A DNA stretch of 10,942 nt from contig CADBPX010000027.1 of assembly GCA_902796625.1 (NCBI GenBank), positions 1 to 10,942 on the forward strand. Direction: 5' to 3'. This document shows positions 5,634-10,942 of the stretch, one piece after another. The stretch is from an uncultured Pseudomonadota bacterium. Lineage in GTDB: Bacteria; Pseudomonadota; Alphaproteobacteria; RF32; CAG-239. Position 1 is the first letter of the stretch. Each line of letters begins with the position of its first letter. Both the position numbers and the translations under genes were made by a program. Below the pieces are notes generated by a model, which was not told the origin of the DNA, ran no database searches, and saw only the letters and a list, made by a program, of their open reading frames with translations.

Positions 5634-6843
5634 ATATTTATATTTTGAAGGCAGTTGCGGTATTTCCGGCGATATGACGGTAGCTTCACTACTGGATTTG
5701 GGAGCAAACCGCGAGAAAATGGATAAGGCCATTGCAAGCCTTAATTTAGAGGGCTTTCATTATCATGTAGAAAGAAAAAATTCATACAGTATTGCCGGTC
5801 TTGATTTTGATGTACATTTGCATCACCTCGAAGAAGCACATGAAGAACACTACCATGAACATCATCACCATCATCACGAACATCGGCATTTAAGTGATGT
5901 GTATGCGATTATCGAGCGTGCGGAGATGACATCTTCAGCGCGTGATTTGGCGAAAAGAATTTTTCTTATAGTCGCTCAGGCTGAAGCCAAAGCACACGGC
6001 GTTGCGGTTGATGAAGTACACTTTCACGAAGTAGGGGCAATTGATTCGATTGTCGATATTATTTCGGCGGCGGTATTACTTGATGACTTGGGTATTGATA
6101 AAGTTATTGTTAGCGGTTTGAGTGAGGGTTCGGGTACCGTGATGTGTCAACATGGCGAGCTTCCGGTGCCGGTGCCGGCTGTTTTGAATATAGCGACGGA
6201 GCATGGCATTGTTTTACGTTCAACCTCTAATAAAGGAGAAATGGTTACGCCGACTGGTATTGCGATTATTGCCGCTCTGAATCCGCAAGATAATTTACCG
6301 CAAAGCTACAAAGTTTTGAAGTCCGGTATCGGGTTGGGCAAACGCGATTTTGGACACGCTAACTTTTTACGTACCATGATTATTGAAGATGTTGCCGATG
6401 AAGAAATGGTTTATGTTTTGGAAAGCAATATTGATGATTGTTCGGCTGAAATGCTTGGTTTAGCGATGGAAAAATGTTTTATTGCCGGTGCATATGATGT
6501 GCATTATGAGCCGTGCTATATGAAGAAAAATCGTCCGGCTTATATTTTAAGGGCAATTACTGCGGCAGACAAGCTGGAGGCGGTAGAGTATGCAATTTTA
6601 AAATATACCACCACTATCGGAGTGCGTAAATATCCGGTTGAACGAACCTGTATGGAGCGTCGTAAAATTAAAGTTCAGCTACAATTTGGTGAAGTTGAAG
6701 TTAAGGTTGCGACTTATAAGGATATTGTGCGTTGTCAGCCGGAATTTGAGAGTGTAAAGAAATTAGCTGAAGAAAGCGGGAAAGATTTTCAGTTTATTTA
6801 TAATTTGGCGCAACACGTCGCTATGAAAGAGTTGGAAAAATAA
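5626..6843 (+). CDS. larC: Nickel pincer cofactor biosynthesis protein LarC (nickel insertion cyclometallase)
   Basis: LarC uses CTP to insert nickel into pyridinium-3,5-bisthiocarboxylic acid mononucleotide, forming the Ni-C and Ni-S bonds of the pincer cofactor. The 405-residue product begins with the family hallmark FEGSCGISGDM (7-17). It also carries VHFHEVGAIDSIVDI (about 131-145), GEMVTPTGIAI (about 205-215) and ESNIDDCSAEM (about 267-277). Residues 64-88 hold a histidine-rich stretch, including a run of six His, a likely nickel-binding or storage segment. The LarC1 and LarC2 parts are one uninterrupted frame, unlike Lactobacillus plantarum, where a programmed frameshift joins them. AGGAA precedes the ATG, which overlaps larB by eight bases; the stop overlaps the larE start (TAATG). 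The call is very secure. Confidence 0.95.
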   Translation: MTKYLYFEGSCGISGDMTVASLLDLGANREKMDKAIASLNLEGFHYHVERKNSYSIAGLDFDVHLHHLEEAHEEHYHEHHHHHHEHRHLSDVYAIIERAEMTSSARDLAKRIFLIVAQAEAKAHGVAVDEVHFHEVGAIDSIVDIISAAVLLDDLGIDKVIVSGLSEGSGTVMCQHGELPVPVPAVLNIATEHGIVLRSTSNKGEMVTPTGIAIIAALNPQDNLPQSYKVLKSGIGLGKRDFGHANFLRTMIIEDVADEEMVYVLESNIDDCSAEMLGLAMEKCFIAGAYDVHYEPCYMKKNRPAYILRAITAADKLEAVEYAILKYTTTIGVRKYPVERTCMERRKIKVQLQFGEVEVKVATYKDIVRCQPEFESVKKLAEESGKDFQFIYNLAQHVAMKELEK

Positions 6844-7661
6844 TGGACGCTCTGCATCAAAAACTTGAGAATCTCAAGGCTTATTTTCGGCAACTTGGCT
6901 CGGCGGCAATTGCTTTTTCCGGCGGTGTTGATTCAACTTTTATGTTGGCCGTTGCCACGGAAACTTTAACAAAAGACGATGTTCTTGCGGTTACAATCGT
7001 TTCTGATTTTATTCCTGAACGTGAAAAGTCGGTGGCAGAAAATTTTTGCTCAGCTCAAGGAATACGGCACATTATTTTACCGGTTGAGGTTTTAAGTATA
7101 GAAGGTGTAGCACAAAATCCCGTAAATCGCTGCTATTTGTGTAAGCGTTCATTGTTTGCGGAAATAAAAAATATTGTCGCCGCGAAAGGGCTAAAAAATG
7201 TTTGCGAAGGTTCAAATGTTGATGATTTGAGTGATTATCGTCCCGGAATGAAGGCTATTGCGGAATTAGGAATTAAAAGTCCGCTTCGTTATGCCCAATT
7301 GACTAAGCAGGATATTCGTGATTTATCCAAAGAAATGGGATTATCTACTTGGGATAAACCTTCTTTTGCCTGCTTGGCCTCACGTTTTGCCTATGGTGAG
7401 CAAATTACGACCGCTAAATTAAAAATGGTGGAAAAAGCGGAAAATTTTTTGCTGGATTTGGGGTTCCGACAACTGCGAGTGCGTTTGCACGGAAAAATGG
7501 CACGGCTTGAAGTTTTGCCTGAAGATTTTGGTAAAATTATCACTATGACAGATATAATCAATAATGAGCTTAAGGAGTTAGGATTTAGCTATGTCGCACT
7601 TGATTTAGGCGGATTTCGTTCAGGTTCAATGAATGATGAAATAGCAAAGGAAAGCAGATGA
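6843..7661 (+). CDS. larE: Sulfur transferase LarE for nickel pincer cofactor, [4Fe-4S] type likely
   Basis: LarE adenylates the two carboxylates of the LarB product and replaces them with thiocarboxylates. The 272-residue protein has the PP-loop ATP-binding motif FSGGVDS (25-31). It also has NRCYLCKRS with C97 and C100, and DKPSFACLASRF with C177, equivalent to the sulfur-donating Cys176 of Lactobacillus plantarum LarE. Proteins with only that Cys sacrifice its sulfur. Homologues with three active-site Cys are thought to bind a [4Fe-4S] cluster and work catalytically. All three are present here, fitting an anaerobe. The gene overlaps larC upstream (TAATG) and the hydrolase gene downstream (ATGA), so it is strongly translationally coupled. 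AAGGA for the next gene lies within its last codons. Family call very secure; cluster type inferred. Confidence 0.94.
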   Translation: MDALHQKLENLKAYFRQLGSAAIAFSGGVDSTFMLAVATETLTKDDVLAVTIVSDFIPEREKSVAENFCSAQGIRHIILPVEVLSIEGVAQNPVNRCYLCKRSLFAEIKNIVAAKGLKNVCEGSNVDDLSDYRPGMKAIAELGIKSPLRYAQLTKQDIRDLSKEMGLSTWDKPSFACLASRFAYGEQITTAKLKMVEKAENFLLDLGFRQLRVRLHGKMARLEVLPEDFGKIITMTDIINNELKELGFSYVALDLGGFRSGSMNDEIAKESR

Positions 7662-8758
7662 CCAGACGTGAATTTTTGTTGGGAGGGACGGCAATTGTGG
7701 CACTAAGCAGTATAAGTTACTTGAATTTGGCAAAATTCGGACATTTGCCGGATGCCATAAGTATGGAGAAAATAAAAAAATCTTCCCACTTTAAACACGG
7801 GCATTTTCACAATATGCATCGCACACCCCAGATGACCGGTAAGGGCGGTTTCTTCAGCACAATGTGGGATTTTTATTTTGGCCATCATCCGGATACAAAA
7901 CCGACGCAAAGTATTCCGGCAGTCAAGACTGATTTAAAAAAATTGCCGCTGAATACGGATTTACTTGTTTGGTTTGGTCATTCTTCATCATATTTTCAGC
8001 TGAATGGAAAAAAATATTTAATAGATCCGGTCTTTAGCCGCAATGCTTCGCCGCTACCGCATAATGTTGTACCTTTTAAGGGAACAGACATTTATTCTGC
8101 GGCAGATGTGCCGGAAATTGATTATCTGATTATTACCCATGATCATTATGATCATTTAGATTATGAAACCGTTAACGCATTACGGCCTAAGGTGAAACAC
8201 GTTATAACCGGTTTGGGTGTCGGTTCGCATTTCCGCTATTGGGGATATGATAAAGATAAAATTATCGAAATGGACTGGAACGAAAGTATTGTGTTGGAAA
8301 ATTCCAAAATCCATTGTTTGCCGGCTCGACATTTTTCCGGCCGCTTATTTGCCAATCGCACTTTATGGGCTTCTTTTTTGCTGGAAACCGAAGGCTATAA
8401 ATTGTATATCGGCGGTGATTCCGGTTATGATGATCATTACAAAAATATCAAAAATAAATTTGGCAAGATTGATTTAGCCTTGTTAGAGGCGGGACAATAC
8501 GACAATAATTGGCGCTATATTCATGAAATGCCGGAAGAATTTGTGCAAGCGACAACAGATTTGCAGGCCGCTCGAGTTTTACCGGTACATAATTCTAAAT
8601 TTTCAATTTGTAATCACGCTTGGTATGATCCGCTGGAAAAAATAGAGGAGCTGAATAAAGCGGCTGATTTAAATATTTTAACTCCAAAAATCGGCGAGGT
8701 GATTAAATTACACGATGAAAAACAACAATTTATCAAATGGTGGAAGGAAATAAAATAA
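7658..8758 (+). CDS. Tat-exported metallo-beta-lactamase-fold hydrolase, NAPE-PLD/UlaG-like
   Basis: This 366-residue protein begins MTRREFLLGGTAIVALSSIS, a twin-arginine signal, but no clear signal peptidase site follows, so it may stay anchored. The body matches the metallo-beta-lactamase superfamily branch that includes N-acyl-phosphatidylethanolamine phospholipase D and UlaG-like hydrolases. It has the metal motif H161-x-H163-x-D165-H166, PARHFSGR with H225, GGDSGYDDH with D254, HEMPEEF (289-295) and a late PVH with H311. These would bind a two-metal centre. A second histidine-rich stretch (residues 44-54, HFKHGHFHNMH) lies just after the signal and may bind metal. Bacterial members of this branch have varied or unknown substrates, possibly phosphodiesters or phospholipids. 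Why it sits inside a lar operon is unclear. It overlaps larE (ATGA) and the permease gene (TAATG). Confidence 0.85.
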   Translation: MTRREFLLGGTAIVALSSISYLNLAKFGHLPDAISMEKIKKSSHFKHGHFHNMHRTPQMTGKGGFFSTMWDFYFGHHPDTKPTQSIPAVKTDLKKLPLNTDLLVWFGHSSSYFQLNGKKYLIDPVFSRNASPLPHNVVPFKGTDIYSAADVPEIDYLIITHDHYDHLDYETVNALRPKVKHVITGLGVGSHFRYWGYDKDKIIEMDWNESIVLENSKIHCLPARHFSGRLFANRTLWASFLLETEGYKLYIGGDSGYDDHYKNIKNKFGKIDLALLEAGQYDNNWRYIHEMPEEFVQATTDLQAARVLPVHNSKFSICNHAWYDPLEKIEELNKAADLNILTPKIGEVIKLHDEKQQFIKWWKEIK

Positions 8759-9423
8759 TGGCCCTGCATACACTATGGTTGACGGCGTTTTTAACCGCAG
8801 TGATTCATACAATTACCGGACCGGATCACTATCTGCCGTTTATTGCTATTGCCAAAAGTCGTAATTACAGCTTACGCAAAACTTTATTGTGGACGCTTAT
8901 TTGCGGTTTGGGGCATATCGGCAGTGCTTTATTCATTGCCCTTGGTTTTGTATATTTATCGCACTGGCTGACCGATACGCAATTTGCATGGCTTGAAGAT
9001 AATCGTTCCGATCTAGCCGCTTATGCGCTGATTGGCTTGGGTGGAGCATACCTTTTATGGGCTTTGCGCCATAGGTGGTTACATCATGCCGGAAAGGTGC
9101 ATCATCACGGACGCTTAGAACACGGCGGTGAGAATTTGCCGGATAAAAACATTACGGTTTGGGTTGTGTTTATTATTTTTGTTCTCGGACCGTGTGAAGC
9201 TTTGCTTCCGATTTTGACTGCATCAAGTGTTATGGGTATGTCGGCGGTGATCAGCTCAACCGTAATTTTTTCGGTTGCGACCATCGCTACGATGTTGTTG
9301 GCTGTAACGTTTGGTTATTTGGGCTTAGAGGCTCTGCGCTTCAAAAAGCTCGAAACCTATGCTCACGAACTTGCAGGAGCTACAATTATGGCTTGTGGTG
9401 TTGCTATTTTGTGTGGTTTGTAA
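8758..9423 (+). CDS. UreH/NicO-like membrane protein, probable nickel permease
   Basis: The 221-residue protein has about six hydrophobic segments. The first carries H17-TITGP-D23-H24 (HX5DH), resembling the HALSGPDH signature of UreH-like proteins and the HX4DH motif of nickel/cobalt permeases. G52-H53 and GPCEAL (144-149) are the further polar membrane motifs of this superfamily. The loop between the third and fourth helices is His-rich (H105 to H122, including HHH). In this operon nickel is the obvious substrate, for LarC; direction of transport cannot be read from the sequence. The ATG at 8758 overlaps the hydrolase stop, and AAGGAA lies about ten bases upstream; an earlier in-frame ATG at 8737 is inside the hydrolase gene and less likely. 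Superfamily call good, substrate inferred. Confidence 0.8.
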   Translation: MALHTLWLTAFLTAVIHTITGPDHYLPFIAIAKSRNYSLRKTLLWTLICGLGHIGSALFIALGFVYLSHWLTDTQFAWLEDNRSDLAAYALIGLGGAYLLWALRHRWLHHAGKVHHHGRLEHGGENLPDKNITVWVVFIIFVLGPCEALLPILTASSVMGMSAVISSTVIFSVATIATMLLAVTFGYLGLEALRFKKLETYAHELAGATIMACGVAILCGL

Positions 9424-9465
9424 CGAAAGTTTATCACATTAAAACATAAAATGAAGGAAACTCAA

Positions 9466-10482
9466 ATGAAAAAAATTTTATTGGTTGTAATATTATTTAC
9501 TCTGTTTTTTATGAAAGGAAATGCTATGGCAAATACATTATCAAAACAGCAAACCGCTATTGTTAAGGTAGCATCTTACACTGCTTTAGGCGATCAAAAC
9601 GGACTAAAGCAGTCGCTTATGGAAGGACTTGATAATGGTGTAACGGTTAATGAGCTTAAAGAAATATTGGTACAATCATATGCTTACTGTGGTTTTCCGC
9701 GTTCATTGAATGCTCTCGGAACCTTGATGCAGACGGTTAATGAACGAGGCAATCAAGATGAACTGGGAAAAGAACCGTCAGCTAAACCGGAAGGTGAGGC
9801 GTTGGTTTATGGTGAGCAAAATCAGACACGGTTGGTCGGTTCTGAAGTTAAAGGAGAAATTTTTACATTTGCTCCGGCGATTGACGAATATCTTAAAGCA
9901 CATTTGTTTGGTGATATATTTGCTCGCGATAACGTGGATTGGAAAACACGAGAACTTGCAACAATAGCCATGTTGGCTGTGCGTGATGGGGTTGAAAGTC
10001 AATTAAATGCCCATATCAGCATTGGCAAACACAATGGTTTGAGTAATGAACAAGTAGATGAAATTATGCAAATTGCCAGTACAATTAAAGCCCAAGGAGT
10101 TGTTTTCGGTTTTGGTGAAGAGAACCCTTACGGCCAATATTTTACCGGTAAGAGCTATTTGCAGAAAATCACTACCGAAAACGGGGTTCCGATGTTTAAT
10201 GTAACTTTTGAGCCGAAATGTCGTAACAACTGGCATATTCATCACAAAGGCGGACAAATATTATTGGTGACGCAAGGTCGCGGATGGTATCAGGAATGGG
10301 GAAAACCGGCGCGTGAGCTTAAACCCGGTGATGTAGTTAATATTCCGGCTGAAACCAAGCATTGGCATGGAGCAGCTAAGGACAGTTGGTTTACGCACAT
10401 TGCAGTTGAAGTTCCGAGTGACGGCGGTTCTACGGAGTGGCTGGAACCGGTCAGTGATGAGGATTATAATAAGCTAAAATAA
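9466..10482 (+). CDS. Secreted carboxymuconolactone decarboxylase-like/cupin protein
   Basis: A 338-residue protein with a Sec signal peptide: MKK, a hydrophobic core, then likely cleavage after NAMA near residue 22. Two carboxymuconolactone decarboxylase-type helical domains follow (about 26-92 and 139-205). The first contains AYCGFPRS with C75; the second contains RELATIAML and NAH with H183. They end in a cupin (about 240-320) whose likely metal ligands are H257, H259 and H299 or H301. Fusions of this kind are found near redox enzymes in many bacteria, but the reaction is not established. The ATG at 9466 is chosen because AAGGAA stands eight bases before it; the ATG at 9451 lacks such a site. 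An internal start at 9526 (MANTLSK) also has a good ribosome site and would remove the signal. It is the last gene before the terminator at 10530. Confidence 0.85.
   Translation: MKKILLVVILFTLFFMKGNAMANTLSKQQTAIVKVASYTALGDQNGLKQSLMEGLDNGVTVNELKEILVQSYAYCGFPRSLNALGTLMQTVNERGNQDELGKEPSAKPEGEALVYGEQNQTRLVGSEVKGEIFTFAPAIDEYLKAHLFGDIFARDNVDWKTRELATIAMLAVRDGVESQLNAHISIGKHNGLSNEQVDEIMQIASTIKAQGVVFGFGEENPYGQYFTGKSYLQKITTENGVPMFNVTFEPKCRNNWHIHHKGGQILLVTQGRGWYQEWGKPARELKPGDVVNIPAETKHWHGAAKDSWFTHIAVEVPSDGGSTEWLEPVSDEDYNKLK
9514..9528 (+). promoter_or_regulatory. Internal ribosome binding site and start at the mature N-terminus of the CMD/cupin protein
   Basis: AAAGGAA (9514-9520) lies six bases before ATG GCA AAT at 9526, in frame, precisely where the signal peptide ends. 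It could allow a cytoplasmic form, or mark where a signal sequence was added to an older gene. The DUF362 gene shows the same arrangement. Confidence 0.45.
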
Positions 10483-10529
10483 ATAATTTAGGCATTTTAT
10501 AAATAAATTCATCATGTTTTATATCTCTG

Positions 10530-10557
10530 AAAGAGCGGCACAATCCGCTCTTTTTTT
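10530..10557 (+). terminator. Rho-independent terminator of the aldo/keto reductase-lar operon
   Basis: AAAGAGCGG (10530-10538) pairs perfectly with CCGCTCTTT (10545-10553) around a six-base loop, and T residues run from 10551 to 10557. It stands 48 bp after the stop of the CMD/cupin gene. Confidence 0.9.
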
Positions 10558-10566
10558 ATAATTAAC

Positions 10567-10596
10567 AAAACTCCTCAAGGTTTAGCCTTGAGGAGT
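10567..10596 (-). terminator. Rho-independent terminator of the barrel gene
   Basis: ACTCCTCAAGG (10570-10580) and CCTTGAGGAGT (10586-10596) form a perfect 11-bp stem with a five-base loop. Read on the minus strand it is followed by TTTTG, a short T-run, and lies about 25 bp after the stop of the minus-strand gene. The T-run is weak, but the stem is strong. With the preceding plus-strand terminator it separates two converging transcripts. Confidence 0.75.
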
Positions 10597-10620
10597 CTTT
10601 GCCCATGAAATACTATGACC

Positions 10621-10942
10621 TTAGAAGTCGAGTTTCAAGCCTAAGCTGAAATCCCAACCTTCGCGGCCGCCATCATGACGCATTACTTCGGCGTATGAAG
10701 AAACATCGTCGTTCGTGCCCCATGACTTATCCAAACCAATGCCGTATTCAACATATGGCTTAACACTCATCTCCGGCAACAACACGTCATCAGCTTTAAC
10801 TTTGTTATTGTCGTAGATGAACACTTTATACGCCACTTTAGCGTAGCTCTTCAGACCGTTATCAAAGCCTTTTGTCAGCTTTAATTCCGGTGCTATTTCA
10901 AACACATTCATAAAGCGGTTATCAACTTTAACGCCGGATTTA
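10621..10942 (-). CDS. Autotransporter-type outer-membrane beta-barrel protein, C-terminal part only
   Basis: The frame is open from the window edge to the stop at 10621, about 106 residues, and ends SLGLKLDF. A terminal Phe after alternating hydrophobic residues is the outer-membrane insertion signal recognised by the BAM complex. Alternating polar and aromatic strands such as YAKVAYKVFIY and VKPYVEYGIGLDKSW, separated by short turns, fit the last strands of an autotransporter beta-domain. The Met at 10911 is internal, since the frame continues upstream without a stop to the edge. The passenger domain, if any, is outside the window. It converges with the lar operon and is probably unrelated in function. 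It shows that the host has an outer membrane. Confidence 0.7.
   Translation of the reverse strand, partial: KSGVKVDNRFMNVFEIAPELKLTKGFDNGLKSYAKVAYKVFIYDNNKVKADDVLLPEMSVKPYVEYGIGLDKSWGTNDDVSSYAEVMRHDGGREGWDFSLGLKLDF

Noticed and set aside
5626..6843. Programmed frameshift in larC, as in Lactobacillus plantarum
   Set aside because: The LarC1 and LarC2 parts are in one continuous frame here, with no need for a shift.
10621..10911. Barrel gene as a complete small protein starting at 10911
   Set aside because: The frame stays open to the window edge and the sequence is plainly the tail of a larger beta-barrel.
1..10942. CRISPR arrays, insertion sequences, tRNA or rRNA genes, integrase sites
   Set aside because: No regularly spaced repeats, transposase-like frames, terminal inverted repeats or tRNA-like cloverleaf were seen on reading both strands. 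Subtle ones could have been missed without a search program.

Overview
The window reads as a low-GC Gram-negative anaerobe or microaerobe. The evidence is a periplasm (Sec and twin-arginine signals), an outer-membrane beta-barrel C-terminus ending in Phe at the right edge, and many oxygen-sensitive iron-sulfur motifs. Gene style and AT-rich codon use suggest an uncultured, host-associated Alphaproteobacterium, but this is a guess that the sequence does not prove. The standard bacterial code fits, with TAA and TGA both used as stops.

Layout. On the minus strand at the left lie a partial flavin-reductase gene (1-170) and, upstream of it, a DUF362 gene (190-1173). They are read from a promoter at about 1200-1230. 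On the plus strand, 1312-3634 encodes a membrane NapH/NapG-like polyferredoxin followed by tatA and tatC. A second promoter (3643-3673) starts a tightly packed seven-gene run: a twin-arginine aldo/keto reductase with two [4Fe-4S] motifs, larB, larC, larE, a twin-arginine metallo-beta-lactamase-fold hydrolase, a UreH/NicO-like metal permease, and a secreted carboxymuconolactone decarboxylase/cupin protein. A strong terminator (10530-10557) ends the run. A converging autotransporter-type barrel gene (10621-10942, partial) has its own terminator.

How it may work together. LarB, LarC and LarE are the complete pathway for the nickel-pincer nucleotide (NPN) cofactor of lactate racemase (LarA). No LarA is present. 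The DUF362 protein, however, carries a His-x9-Lys-x15-His pattern with the same spacing as the catalytic His, cofactor-tethering Lys and nickel-ligand His of LarA (H174, K184, H200, recalled from the literature). Its promoter and that of the lar operon share a near-identical 16-bp dyad inside a 19-bp -35/-10 spacer, the hallmark of MerR-family control. Four proteins carry twin-arginine motifs around a local tatAC pair. My inference is a regulon that makes the NPN cofactor, loads it into a DUF362 enzyme, exports folded holoenzymes by Tat, and couples them to a membrane iron-sulfur electron conduit. The cofactor synthesis is well supported. The DUF362 link, the export and the electron coupling are hypotheses.
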